NCBI GenBank assembly: GCA_910575275.1
Contig: CAJTEE010000007.1
Coordinates: 205,914 to 269,913, forward strand
Source of the DNA: Lachnospiraceae bacterium
Lineage (GTDB): Bacteria > Bacillota > Clostridia > Lachnospirales > Lachnospiraceae
DNA: 64,000 nucleotides
Direction: 5' to 3'
This document shows, in pieces, positions 1 to 7,798 of the stretch (position 1 is the stretch's first letter; each line of letters begins with the position of its first letter). The notes below the pieces were generated by a model. That model was given only the letters and a program-made list of their open reading frames with translations, was not told the origin of the DNA and did no database searches. The position numbers and the translations under genes are program-made.

Positions 1-11
1 CTGTGCAAAAG

Positions 12-37
12 CACCGGCTACCCTTGGGTGGCCGGTG
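12..37 (+). terminator. Hairpin upstream of the metal ATPase
   Basis: A 7-bp perfect stem (CACCGGC at 12-18, GCCGGTG at 31-37) lies 25 bases before the ATPase start. There is only a weak T-rich tail, so it could end a transcript from a gene left of the window or be a leader structure for the ATPase mRNA. Confidence 0.35.
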
Positions 38-62
38 TTCTTGCAGGAAGGAGAGTATCAAC

Positions 63-1931
63 ATGACAAAAAAACAAAAGCATTTGCTGGCCCGCATCAT
101 CGTGGCGGCGGTGTTGTTCGCCGCCGGTGGCCTGCTCCATCTGGAGGGCTGGGCGGAGTTGGGGGTCTATCTTATCTGCTATGCGGTGATCGGCTGGGAT
201 ATTGTCTGGAAAGCCATCACCAACATCCTGCATGGTCAAGTGTTTGACGAGAATTTCCTCATGACGATTGCCACCGTTGGGGCGCTGATTTTAGGCGAAC
301 ACTCCGAGGGCGTGGCCGTTATGCTGTTCTATCAGGTAGGCGAGTGGTTCCAGTCCTATGCTGTTTCCAAGTCCCGCCGCTCCATCACCAGCCTGATGGA
401 TATTCGCCCGGACTACGCCAACATTGAGAAAGACGGCAAGCTGATCCAAGTAGACCCGGAGGACGTGAAAATCGGTGACACCATCATTGTCAAGCCTGGT
501 GAGCGCGTCCCGCTGGACGGCAAAATTATCAAGGGCAGCTCCACGCTGGACACTTCTGCTCTGACGGGAGAATCCATGCCCCGTGAGGTGGAGGCAGGCA
601 TGGAGGTTATCAGCGGGTGCATCAATCAGACCGGCATTTTAACCATCCAGACCACCAAGGAATTTGGAGAATCCACCGTAGCCAAAATCCTTGACCTTGT
701 TGAGAACGCCAGCGACAAAAAGGGCCGCATGGAAAACTTCATCACCCGCTTTGCCCGGTACTATACGCCGGTGGTGGTATTCGCCGCCCTCGCTCTGGCA
801 GTCCTGCCGCCGCTGGTAACGGGACAGGCGTTCAGTATTTGGATTTACCGGGCGCTGACCTTCCTGGTGATTTCCTGCCCCTGTGCGTTGGTGATCTCCA
901 TTCCGCTCAGTTTCTTCGGTGGCATCGGCGGCGCGTCCAAAATCGGCGTACTCGTCAAGGGCAGCAATTATCTGGAGGCACTGGCCTACACGGAAACCGT
1001 TGTGTTCGATAAGACCGGCACTTTGACAAAAGGCTCCTTTGCTGTCACAGAAATTCAAGCAAATGGCATGACGGACGAGGAACTTCTGGAACTGGCGGCG
1101 TATGCGGAGGACTACTCCAATCATCCGATCTCGCTGTCCATCCAAAAAGCCTATGGCAAGAAAATTGACAACAGCCGTATTACCGATGTGCAGGAGATCG
1201 CGGGGCATGGTGTCCAGGCGGTGATTGATGGTATGACGGTGCTGGCCGGAAATGCCAAGCTGATGGAGCGGGAGCATATTCCCTATACGGCCTCCAACGC
1301 TATTGGTACTGTGGTCTATGTGGCCTTTGATGGAAGATACGCAGGGTGTATTGTGATTGCGGATGAAATCAAGGCAGACGCGCCCGCTGCCATTAAGACG
1401 CTGAAAGCTGCCGGTATTCGCCAGACGGTCATGCTCACCGGCGATGCGGATGCAGTTGGGCAGGACGTGGCCCGCCGCCTGGGTCTGGATCGAGCCTACA
1501 CCGAACTGCTCCCCGCCGACAAAGTAGACCGTGTGGAGGAACTGCTGGCACAGAAAAGCGATAAGGGGATGCTGGCTTTCGTGGGTGACGGTATCAATGA
1601 TGCTCCTGTGCTGGCGCGGGCCGATGTGGGTATCGCTATGGGCGCTCTCGGCTCCGATGCGGCGATCGAGGCCGCTGATGTGGTACTGATGACGGATGAA
1701 CCGTCCAAGATCGCCGCTATTATGCAGATCGCCCGTAAGACCATCCGCATTTCCAATGAGAACATCGTCTTTGCCCTGGGGGTCAAATTCCTGGTTCTGA
1801 TCCTGGGGGCGGTGGGCCGCGCCAATATGTGGGCGGCGGTATTTGCGGACGTGGGCGTTTCGGTGATCGCCATTCTGAACGCCATTCGCGCCATGCGGGT
1901 CAAGCAGTTTGAAACTCCGGCGCAGGAGTAA
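63..1931 (+). CDS. cadA: Zn/Cd/Pb-transporting P1B-type ATPase
   Basis: Membrane pump that uses ATP to export divalent heavy metals. The CPC metal-binding motif is at residues 272-274. The phosphorylation motif DKTGT starts at Asp316, the nucleotide-domain HP pair lies in SNHPIS, and GDGIND marks the hinge. A Lys in ALGVKF and an Asp in FADVG in the last membrane pair are the signature of the P1B-2 (ZntA/CadA) subgroup. At 622 residues it is short: there is no N-terminal HMA domain and the protein starts almost directly in a membrane helix. The ATG at 63 is chosen because AGGAAGGAG precedes it; an in-frame upstream start at 3 has no ribosome site. Two ArsR-type metal sensors follow, which fits metal-induced expression. 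Confidence 0.93.
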   Translation: MTKKQKHLLARIIVAAVLFAAGGLLHLEGWAELGVYLICYAVIGWDIVWKAITNILHGQVFDENFLMTIATVGALILGEHSEGVAVMLFYQVGEWFQSYAVSKSRRSITSLMDIRPDYANIEKDGKLIQVDPEDVKIGDTIIVKPGERVPLDGKIIKGSSTLDTSALTGESMPREVEAGMEVISGCINQTGILTIQTTKEFGESTVAKILDLVENASDKKGRMENFITRFARYYTPVVVFAALALAVLPPLVTGQAFSIWIYRALTFLVISCPCALVISIPLSFFGGIGGASKIGVLVKGSNYLEALAYTETVVFDKTGTLTKGSFAVTEIQANGMTDEELLELAAYAEDYSNHPISLSIQKAYGKKIDNSRITDVQEIAGHGVQAVIDGMTVLAGNAKLMEREHIPYTASNAIGTVVYVAFDGRYAGCIVIADEIKADAPAAIKTLKAAGIRQTVMLTGDADAVGQDVARRLGLDRAYTELLPADKVDRVEELLAQKSDKGMLAFVGDGINDAPVLARADVGIAMGALGSDAAIEAADVVLMTDEPSKIAAIMQIARKTIRISNENIVFALGVKFLVLILGAVGRANMWAAVFADVGVSVIAILNAIRAMRVKQFETPAQE

Positions 1932-1943
1932 AGCTATAACAGG

Positions 1944-1980
1944 AAATGCGCCGCACTTTCGTAAGCGCGGCGCATTTCTT
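1944..1980. terminator. Rho-independent terminator between convergent genes
   Basis: An 11-bp perfect stem (1944-1954 with 1967-1977) lies between the convergent ATPase and ArsR genes, with TTCTT on the plus side. It probably serves both directions. Confidence 0.75.
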
Positions 1981-1983
1981 CTA

Positions 1984-2346
1984 TCAATCGGTAGGACAGG
2001 TGATCTCAAACAGTGCGTCAATGGTCCGGTGTAGCAGCTTCGCCTGGGTGGTGTCTGCCAAAATGTAGTAGACCTCTTTTCCATCCCGGCGGCTTTCAAT
2101 GATCCCGCTCTTTTTCAGAATCCGCAGATGGTGGGATACGGCGGGGTCGCTCATTCCAACAGCGGCAGCGATGTTGCACACACATTCCTCGCTGTGGCAC
2201 AACAGCCAGAGGATACGCAGGCGGGACGGGTCGCCAAGCTGCTGGAAAATAGCGGCGGTTGTCTGAAACCCGTCAGGAGGCGGCATCCGTTCCAGGACGC
2301 GCTCGATATTCTGCCCGTGATTGTGCGGAAGATGGTAGTGGGACAT
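1984..2346 (-). CDS. ArsR/SmtB-family metal sensor, CadC-like
   Basis: Small winged-helix repressor of 120 residues that normally leaves DNA when it binds metal. The alpha-3 region carries E-C-V-C (Cys55, Cys57), equivalent to the CadC-type thiolate site ELCVC, and the N-terminus is His-rich (HYHLPHNH). The recognition helix is in DPAVSHHLRIL. The ATG at 2346 is preferred over a longer frame because GGAGGTAATAGG lies directly before it. It is convergent with the ATPase and divergent from a second ArsR-family gene; the 76-bp gap between the two must hold both promoters. The likely target is the ATPase or its own promoter region. Family is certain; Cd/Pb/Zn specificity is inferred from the Cys pair. 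Confidence 0.88.
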   Translation of the reverse strand: MSHYHLPHNHGQNIERVLERMPPPDGFQTTAAIFQQLGDPSRLRILWLLCHSEECVCNIAAAVGMSDPAVSHHLRILKKSGIIESRRDGKEVYYILADTTQAKLLHRTIDALFEITCPTD

Positions 2347-2422
2347 CCTATTACCTCCATTTCTGCCTCTATCATATCCTGTCCTTCCGTATCTGTCAAA
2401 TGGTCGAAGATTGAGGATAGTC

Positions 2423-2734
2423 ATGAACAAAGGAAATTTAATATCAAAGCCTGCCGCAAAGGAACTGGACGCACTCTCCGAGCTTCACAAGGCACTGGGT
2501 GACTATACCCGTATCAGGATTTTGTGGCTCTTGATGGAGCGGGAATGGTGCGTCAGCGAACTGGCGGGAGAAATGAAGATGACGGAATCGGCCATATCCC
2601 ATCAGCTTCGTATTCTGCGGAGCGCCCGGTTGGTAAACGGTCGTAAGGCAGGCAAGAATGTGTTTTATACTTTGGCCGATGAACATATCAGATGGATTTT
2701 GGAAAAAACCTACGATCACATATCGGAGCAATAG
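2423..2734 (+). CDS. ArsR/SmtB-family metal sensor with alpha-5 zinc site
   Basis: Winged-helix repressor of 103 residues. Near the C-terminus the pattern D-x-H-(x)10-H-x2-E (in DEH...DHISE) exactly matches the alpha-5 interhelical Zn/Co site of SmtB and CzrA. There is no CxC in alpha-3 (EWCVSEL has a single Cys). The start at 2423 is used because GAGG lies 6 bases upstream. It is divergent from the CadC-like sensor, so the locus carries an alpha-3N thiolate sensor and an alpha-5 nitrogen/oxygen sensor side by side, which suggests separate control for soft and borderline metals. The metal site is read directly; the metal identity is inferred. Confidence 0.87.
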   Translation: MNKGNLISKPAAKELDALSELHKALGDYTRIRILWLLMEREWCVSELAGEMKMTESAISHQLRILRSARLVNGRKAGKNVFYTLADEHIRWILEKTYDHISEQ

Positions 2735-2741
2735 GACTGCT

Positions 2742-2780
2742 AAAAAACGGGTGCATGAGGACATTCCCCCAATGCACCCG
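2742..2780 (-). terminator. Terminator of the nitroreductase gene
   Basis: On the minus strand a 9-bp perfect stem (2780-2772 with 2756-2748) is followed by TTTTTT, 15 bases past the nitroreductase stop codon. Confidence 0.85.
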
Positions 2781-2794
2781 CCCGCAGGATTCAG

Positions 2795-3313
2795 TTACAG
2801 CTTTTCGTAGGAAACCAACTCGCTCACCGGGATGCGCGTCTGGCTGTGCCGCTCCGGGTCAGCGAAGTTCTCACCGGCGTAGCCGATAGCCAGAATGTTG
2901 ACCGGCTCCAGGTTAGCGGGGAGGTCAAACTCCTTGCTCAACACATCCGGCTTGAAGTAGCACACCCATACGCTGCCCAGGCCCAACTCCGTGGCTTGGA
3001 GCATCATGTGGTCGGTCAGGATGGATGTGTCAATGTCCCCGGTCTGTTTCTGGTCGAAGGGCCTCACCCACGCCTTGTTGTGGTCGGCGCAGACGATGAT
3101 GGCCAGGGGCGCGCCATAGATGCCAGCGGCCTTGCCGATCTTCGCCAGCCCTTCCTCGCTCTGAACAACGATCAGGTGAACCGGCTGAAGGTTGGCGGCG
3201 GTGGGGGCCACATGAGCGGCCTCCAGAATCTTCTCCAGTTTTTCCGGCTCCACCTTCTGGTCGGTGTAGCTGCGGATGGAGCAGCGGGTCTTTGCAATTG
3301 TGATAAAGTCCAT
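2795..3313 (-). CDS. Nitroreductase-family FMN oxidoreductase
   Basis: Predicted FMN-dependent NAD(P)H oxidoreductase of 172 residues that reduces quinones, nitro compounds or similar electrophiles. The N-terminal R-C-S-I-R-S-Y segment is the usual phosphate-binding stretch of nitroreductases, followed by APTAANLQPVH and a C-terminal half with GLGSVW. It is transcribed away from an HxlR regulator across a 176-bp gap containing a dyad element. In Bacillus subtilis the YodB-YodC and HypR-HypO pairs have this arrangement, with the HxlR protein repressing or activating the nitroreductase under electrophile or disulfide stress; the same job is inferred here. Confidence 0.9.
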   Translation of the reverse strand: MDFITIAKTRCSIRSYTDQKVEPEKLEKILEAAHVAPTAANLQPVHLIVVQSEEGLAKIGKAAGIYGAPLAIIVCADHNKAWVRPFDQKQTGDIDTSILTDHMMLQATELGLGSVWVCYFKPDVLSKEFDLPANLEPVNILAIGYAGENFADPERHSQTRIPVSELVSYEKL

Positions 3314-3373
3314 AGTAAAACATCCTTTCTGATAAATTGATTATGGGCCATGTCAAGGCAACCATCTGAGACA

Positions 3374-3401
3374 ATTTTAGCATAGTTAGAAATGTATGCA
3401 A
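3374..3401 (-). promoter_or_regulatory. Probable sigma-A promoter of the nitroreductase
   Basis: Read on the minus strand: -35 TTGCAT (3401-3396), 16-bp spacer, -10 TAAAAT (3379-3374). The -35 box touches the start of the dyad element at 3401-3448. Confidence 0.5.
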
Positions 3402-3448
3402 GATTGCACTTTTTTGTAAGGTACTACCCAAAATGTAAGTCCTTTTCC
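3401..3448. promoter_or_regulatory. Putative HxlR operator
   Basis: This segment is almost identical to 4975-5022, the only other place it occurs, where it precedes an HxlR remnant. The core has an imperfect dyad, ACTACC-6-GTAAGT here and ACTTCC-6-GTAAGT in the other copy. Conservation of this block next to an unrelated flank supports a regulator binding site. Confidence 0.55.
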
Positions 3449-3489
3449 GAATGAACATATCGTGATATACTTTTTGTTGAGGTGAGGTT

Positions 3490-3840
3490 ATGAAGCAAAC
3501 AAAATTCAACTGCCCTGTTGAGGCTACGCTTTCGCTGATCGGCGGGAAATATAAGCCGCTGATCCTCTGGCATTTGGTGGGACAGCCGCTGCACTATATG
3601 GAATTGCAGCGAAAAATCCCAGGCGCAACGCCTAAAATGTTGTCCCAGCATTTACACGAGCTTGAGGGATGTGGTATGGTGCATAGAGAAGTGATCCCGG
3701 AGAAGCCACCCAAGACGGTGTACTCTCTGACGGCATTTGGGGAAAGCATTATCCCGGTTTTGGATGCTATGTGTCAGTGGGGAACTGCCTATATGGATGG
3801 TCTGGATGTTCAGTCTCCATGTTGTAGCGCAGGGGCATGA
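3490..3840 (+). CDS. HxlR-family redox-type transcriptional regulator
   Basis: Winged-helix DNA-binding protein of 116 residues with the HxlR pattern: LIGGKYKPLILWHL, then PGATPKMLSQHLHELE as recognition helix, then the wing ending KTVYSLT. A Cys at residue 8 (FNCPVEA) occupies the position of the reactive N-terminal Cys of YodB/HypR, and the C-terminus ends with a CC pair, so thiol-based sensing of electrophiles is plausible. It is divergent from a nitroreductase, the usual HxlR target. The start is supported by GAGGTGAGG upstream. A second, collapsed copy of this gene lies at 4975-5125. Confidence 0.92.
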   Translation: MKQTKFNCPVEATLSLIGGKYKPLILWHLVGQPLHYMELQRKIPGATPKMLSQHLHELEGCGMVHREVIPEKPPKTVYSLTAFGESIIPVLDAMCQWGTAYMDGLDVQSPCCSAGA

Positions 3841-3845
3841 TAAAA

Positions 3846-3884
3846 GGGACATAGCTGCCTGTTGAGCGGCTATGTCCCCTTTTC
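3846..3884 (+). terminator. Terminator of the HxlR gene
   Basis: A 10-bp perfect stem (3846-3855 with 3869-3878) followed by CTTTT. It also lies just past the end of the convergent radical SAM gene. Confidence 0.88.
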
Positions 3885-3890
3885 GCTATA

Positions 3891-4916
3891 TCAGATTTGT
3901 GACTGCCGGATATAATTGCACAGCACCGCAAAATCAATATTGGGATTCTCCCTCAAAATCTTCTGCATACTTTCCTCCGCCTGCCGGTGTAGGGCGGGCT
4001 TTTTCAAATCGTCCAGCAGGAAGAAAATATTCAGCCGCCTGCCAACCGTAAACAGGAGTTTTTCATCTGGCGGGAGTTGTAAAAAGCGTTCAATCACAGA
4101 AAGCATTTGTGCCTTGTCAGTCTGTAAATTGCCGCGCACTTCCAAAAGCAAATTGATGATATGCTCGTTTATATAGAAACTGTCCATTGGCTGAAGCTGT
4201 TGCAAAAAGGATTTTTGCTCTACTACAATTTCTTCCTCCGATTGTAGCGTGAATGAGCCGTTTCGGACGAACTCGCCTAACTTCGATTCCGGCTTGATTC
4301 CAGTGGCATGGACACGGATATAGTCGGGCCGGATGATGTTCAGCGCCTCGGCGGTAGCGGCGGCATTTTCTTCGGATAGCTCTTTGCCACCGATGCCCAG
4401 CAGAATAAACTCGGACAAGATCATACCGGCCTCTTTTGCCATGCAGCCGCTTTCCACCACCGTGTCAGCTTGAAAACCCTTGTTAATGAGTTTCAATATC
4501 TGATTGGAGCCGGTTTCCATCCCGCAGTACAGATGATTCAAGCCAGCTTGCCGTAGGGCCTGCAATTCGGATAAAGTCTTGCGGGTGATACTGTCGGCGC
4601 GGGCGTAGGTCGTGATGTATTGCAGATTGGGGAAATAGCGGTTGAGGGCGTCCAGTATGTGGAGCAGATAGTCGGTTTTCAGCACCAGAGCATCGCCGTC
4701 CTGCAAGAAACAGGATATAAAATTTTTCTCATGGTAAATTTGGGCCTGCATAGCAATATCTTCTATGGTTTCCTCAATAGGCCGCATGGAGAATTGCATG
4801 GATTTATAGAGACCGCAAAAATAACACTTATTCCAATGGCATCCCCGTGTGACACGGATCAACAGACTACTGTTCTCAGAAGGTGGACGAATTGGCCCAA
4901 TTTCTACATTCTTCAT
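3891..4916 (-). CDS. Radical SAM protein, COG1032-like
   Basis: Radical S-adenosylmethionine enzyme of about 341 residues. The cluster motif near the N-terminus is C-x4-C-x2-C (CHWNKCYFC), a spacing seen in some COG1032-type radical SAM proteins rather than the commoner C-x3-C. GMETGSNQILKLINKG is the typical SAM/substrate strand region. No B12-binding domain is present. The start is ambiguous: the upstream ATG at 4925 touches the ribosome site AAAGAAAGG, so the ATG at 4916, nine bases downstream of it, is preferred. The substrate cannot be read from sequence. It sits between two copies of an HxlR control region, and convergence with the intact HxlR gene suggests independent transcription. 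Confidence 0.85.
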   Translation of the reverse strand: MKNVEIGPIRPPSENSSLLIRVTRGCHWNKCYFCGLYKSMQFSMRPIEETIEDIAMQAQIYHEKNFISCFLQDGDALVLKTDYLLHILDALNRYFPNLQYITTYARADSITRKTLSELQALRQAGLNHLYCGMETGSNQILKLINKGFQADTVVESGCMAKEAGMILSEFILLGIGGKELSEENAAATAEALNIIRPDYIRVHATGIKPESKLGEFVRNGSFTLQSEEEIVVEQKSFLQQLQPMDSFYINEHIINLLLEVRGNLQTDKAQMLSVIERFLQLPPDEKLLFTVGRRLNIFFLLDDLKKPALHRQAEESMQKILRENPNIDFAVLCNYIRQSQI

Positions 4917-4974
4917 ATGAGGCATCCTTTCTTTGTAATCACAATAAAGATACCATCCTATAAAAATGAGAGCA

Positions 4975-5125
4975 AGATTGCACTTTTTCGGTAGGTACTT
5001 CCCAAAAAGTAAGTCCTTTTCCAGATCACTACGCTATGTAACATGGATGTCTGTTCAACCTCCATGTTGTAGCACGGGAGCATAATTAACGGGCAAAGCT
5101 GCCACCTGCAGGCTATGCCCGTTTG
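4975..5125 (+). pseudogene. Collapsed HxlR regulator remnant
   Basis: The first 48 bases match the control region at 3401-3448 with few changes. They are followed at once by sequence matching the last 60 or so bases of the HxlR gene (the stretch around CTCCATGTTGTAGC) and a degraded version of its terminator (CGGGCA at 5090, TGCCCG at 5116). The coding body of about 300 bases between them is missing. This is best explained as a tandem or element-borne second copy that lost its interior by deletion. Confidence 0.75.
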
Positions 5126-5195
5126 TAATTCCTTGGATATTTCTTGGATTATCACCAGTATAGGAGCAGGACATATCCTGATTATCACCGGGTAC

Positions 5196-5241
5196 AATAC
5201 AAAATGAAGCGGCCAGTCGCTTGGCCGCTTCATTTTGTATT
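5196..5241 (-). terminator. Long inverted repeat at the end of the XRE gene
   Basis: A 20-bp perfect stem (5196-5215 with 5222-5241) and 6-base loop. It covers the last codons of the XRE gene. No clear T-run follows on the minus strand, so it may act as an RNA-stability element as well as a terminator. Confidence 0.6.
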
Positions 5242-5544
5242 ATTCAGCTTTTTCATGATACCGAGGATGTATTCCAGCGATTCGGAGTCCAGCTTTTTTG
5301 CCTCCGTAATAAATGCCTGGAGTGCTTCCGGGTGGGCGTTCCCCTCATCAAAAAATTCCTGGGGCGTCACATCCAAATACTCGCAGATGTAGAAGAAAGC
5401 CTGCATGGAGGGCAGGGACTTCTTGTTTTCGATGTTGTTGATATAGTTGTTCGCCTGTCCCAGCGACAGGGACATATCGCGGGCAGATACGCCCTTTTGT
5501 GTCCTCAGTCTTGCCAGCCGCTCCGGGAGAAAATCTTCATACAT
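5230..5544 (-). CDS. XRE-family HTH regulator
   Basis: Small DNA-binding protein of 104 residues. A Cro/C1-type HTH spans about residues 10-60, with ARDMSLSLGQANNYINNIE as the helix pair, followed by a short helical tail that probably dimerises. GGAGG eight bases upstream of the ATG at 5544 decides the start; an in-frame GTG at 5553 overlaps that site. The target is unknown. It closes the accessory metal/redox block and is divergent from the SLOG gene, and its upstream gap contains a consensus-like promoter on the other strand. Confidence 0.85.
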   Translation of the reverse strand: MYEDFLPERLARLRTQKGVSARDMSLSLGQANNYINNIENKKSLPSMQAFFYICEYLDVTPQEFFDEGNAHPEALQAFITEAKKLDSESLEYILGIMKKLNNTK

Positions 5545-5620
5545 CGCCCTCACCTCCGCCTTGTATTAGATTGTACCTTATGCAATTGATATATTCACAA
5601 ATTGAAAAAGGGTATTATCA

Positions 5621-5649
5621 TTGACTTGCTAAATTATATCTACTATTAT
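5621..5649 (+). promoter_or_regulatory. Sigma-A promoter upstream of the SLOG gene
   Basis: TTGACT (5621-5626), 17-bp spacer, TATTAT (5644-5649). The predicted start leaves an untranslated leader of roughly 140 bases before the SLOG gene at 5796. Confidence 0.65.
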
Positions 5650-5795
5650 TGGCATATGTGAAAGGTTTTATCTATTTCAAGGCGCTATCCTGCGACATCC
5701 TTGACCGTTGGAGCGGTGGCCGGGTATGTTGGTACAGAACCACACTATACGGCAGGCAGTAGCCGAACAATCAATATCAAACGGAGGAAAGACAG

Positions 5796-6296
5796 ATGCA
5801 GAAAAAGACTTGTTGTGTTACAAGACACAGGGATTTGCCCCAAAAGGAGATCAACCGTGTTAAGGCGGCTCTGCGGAAGGAAGTCGAGAAAGCGGTCACT
5901 GACGGTTTTACTTGCTTTATGAGCGGCTTTGCCGAGGGTGTGGATCAGTATTTTGCTGAGACCGTACTGGAAATGAAGAAGTCAAACCCGGCGCTGGAGC
6001 TTATAGCCGTGATCCCCTACCAGAAGCGGCTCGATAGTCTGCGGCAGAAGAAGCGGACCTATGAGATGCTGGAATCTTGTGCGGACATCGTTGTCATCCG
6101 AGAGGAGTACCAGCCCAGCGTTTACTCCCACCGAAACCGCTACATGGTGGAACACTCCGACCGGGTGATCGCCGTCTACGATGGCAGGGAAAAGGGCGGC
6201 ACTGCCGGAACTATCCGATTTACTCATGTGCTGAAAAAGGAACTGAGGGAAATCCCGGTGGGGGAGATCGTTGTGCCAGACCATCTGAAAAGATAA
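5796..6296 (+). CDS. SLOG-domain protein (DUF1273/YpsA-like)
   Basis: Rossmann-like SLOG-family protein of 166 residues, predicted to bind a nucleotide or nucleotide-derived ligand. The family pattern is clear: CFMSGFAEGVDQYFAE in the first third, a middle IPYQKR, and GGTAGTIRF near the end. Family members usually begin CFTGHR; here the Gly is Arg (CCVTRHR), which changes the first glycine-rich loop and may impair ligand binding. AACGGAGGAAAG provides the ribosome site. A terminator follows, so it is probably monocistronic. Such genes are common cargo of Firmicute plasmids and integrative elements. No role is assigned. Confidence 0.85.
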   Translation: MQKKTCCVTRHRDLPQKEINRVKAALRKEVEKAVTDGFTCFMSGFAEGVDQYFAETVLEMKKSNPALELIAVIPYQKRLDSLRQKKRTYEMLESCADIVVIREEYQPSVYSHRNRYMVEHSDRVIAVYDGREKGGTAGTIRFTHVLKKELREIPVGEIVVPDHLKR

Positions 6297-6320
6297 TAAC
6301 GAATGGAATGCTTCCCCTGA

Positions 6321-6351
6321 TGCGCTCACCGTGTGGTGGGCGCTCTTTTTT
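6321..6351 (+). terminator. Terminator of the SLOG gene
   Basis: A 9-bp stem with one G-T pair (6322-6330 with 6335-6343) followed by TCTTTTTT. Confidence 0.85.
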
Positions 6352-6752
6352 GTATGACGGTTTATGGAGACACCGCCAGAAAATTTTTCGGGATAGAAGG
6401 TGCCATGATATGTCACAGTTCCATATCTGTCATTCAACCTGATGGCCGATCCGAGCGGTTGTTGGGAACCTGGATATGGAGCGATTAAGCCTGTGAAAGC
6501 CCAAATACTAACGATTTTTCTCAAATCTATGCGCCATCAAGGGTGCCATTGTCTGGCCTGTCCTTTCAGAAGGATGCCGGATAGAATAGGCATATAAGGA
6601 CGGACTGCACAGCCTATCCTCAAAAAATATCGTGCCTGATATGCATTAGGGCAAGGGTATCTCATATGGCGGTCCATCAGTGCCGGACAAGGGCGCATGG
6701 GTGGGCAGCCGTAGGAAATGCCATGCTTTCCTGTGCTGTCAGACGTTTACAG
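6352..6752. other. 400-bp stretch without a gene
   Basis: No reading frame here has a ribosome site or a recognisable family. It lies between two terminators and may be eroded element sequence. Nothing else is seen. Confidence 0.5.
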
Positions 6753-6787
6753 GGTCATGTGCATTTCCGCACATGGCCCCCTCTTTT
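6753..6787 (+). terminator. Hairpin with T-run
   Basis: A 10-bp stem with one G-T pair (6753-6762 with 6769-6778) and a T-rich tail CTCTTTTTT. It would stop read-through towards the XRE gene at 6914. Confidence 0.7.
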
Positions 6788-6879
6788 TTCATACATAAGG
6801 GTCTGTCAGATTTCCCTTGTCAGAGTGCGGTTTCCAGGCCGGCGCACACGGCAGGGAGACAGCTTGGACCAAACAAAAC

Positions 6880-6913
6880 GTCCTTCCCCGCTGTGTCCGG
6901 GAAAGGACTTTTT
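6880..6913 (+). promoter_or_regulatory. Attenuator-like hairpin overlapping the ribosome site of the XRE gene
   Basis: Arms at 6880-6890 and 6899-6909 pair over 11 positions with one mismatch and are followed by a T-run that ends at the ATG. The AAAGGA ribosome site lies inside the 3' arm. The structure could both terminate transcription and hide the ribosome site. Confidence 0.6.
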
Positions 6914-7198
6914 ATGATCTATGACACTTTGAAGATTGGCAGACGCATCCAGAAGCTCCGCAGGGAAAAGGGGCTGACACAGGAGCAGTTGGCGGAGCGG
7001 CTGAATGTCAGCACCGTCCATCTGGCGAAGATCGAGACCGGCAAGCGTGGCTGTTCGCTGGATATTCTGATTGACTTTGCTGCTTTTTTCAATGCCAGCC
7101 TCGACTATCTGGTGCTGGGGAAGGTCTCGGACGGAGAGGTGCGGGCGCGGCTGGATGCCATTATCCAAACCCTGGAGGATTTGCGGAGAGATATATGA
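6914..7198 (+). CDS. XRE-family HTH regulator of the element
   Basis: Cro/C1-type DNA-binding protein of 94 residues. The HTH is KGLTQEQLAERLNVST, followed by KIETGKR, and a C-terminal helical segment. The start at 6914 follows AAAGGA by six bases. An attenuator-like hairpin covers the ribosome site. It lies 600 bp upstream of the MazF-ParB operon and is probably the master or maintenance regulator of the surrounding integrative element; this role is inferred from position. Confidence 0.88.
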   Translation: MIYDTLKIGRRIQKLRREKGLTQEQLAERLNVSTVHLAKIETGKRGCSLDILIDFAAFFNASLDYLVLGKVSDGEVRARLDAIIQTLEDLRRDI

Positions 7199-7798
7199 CT
7201 GGTCGGAACAAGACCAGCGGCTGGTACTCCTGCGCCATAAGAATATCACCCGTTTTCCACTAAACTGGAACCATCAGCCGGGGCGACCTGGCTGGCGGAA
7301 CTTTGAAAACTGAATATCCAGTCATCAGGAAGTCCTGGAAACAGGACCACGTTACTGTCTGGAATAGCCTGTGCAGCGGAGCGCCATGATCCCCAAACGG
7401 GGTCCCCGAAAGGTCGCAGACCTTTTGGGGAGAGGAGGAGCAGCGAAATGACTGAGCTTTGCCGCTTGCGGTGAAGCGAAGGATATGGAGCTTGCGACGA
7501 CGATGGGAGGAGCGATCCATCCGACTGAAAATGCCAAGTTGCTCTTGGCCCGGCGATGACAACAGACAGCGATAATGATACTTCCGTAACTCGCGGCCCG
7601 GCCACAAAGAAGGCGGGGAGGTTAGACGCCTATGAGAGCAGCTTCGCAAGCTGACGAGCCTGATGATTCCCACGGTTCCGGGGTGTCGAGGACAAATTGG
7701 GACCAAAAACACGCTTTATGAAATTTTGTGGGCGCTCTGGATGCGGTGCTTACCGTATTGGGCCGCCCATTTACATACCAGAAGAAGGAGGTATCCAT
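7199..7798. other. 600-bp non-coding, hairpin-bearing region of the element
   Basis: No supported gene. Near 7392-7432 there are two strong hairpins (CCCC-AAAC-GGGG, then a CCCCGAAAGGTC arm pairing with GACCTTTTGGGG). Position and structure suit a replication or transfer control region, but no defined nick site or iteron is recognised. Confidence 0.4.

Noticed and set aside
639..2099. Minus-strand open frame of 486 codons opposite the metal ATPase
   Set aside because: It is antisense to a certain gene, has no family motif and no ribosome site; long shadow frames are common in G+C-rich genes.
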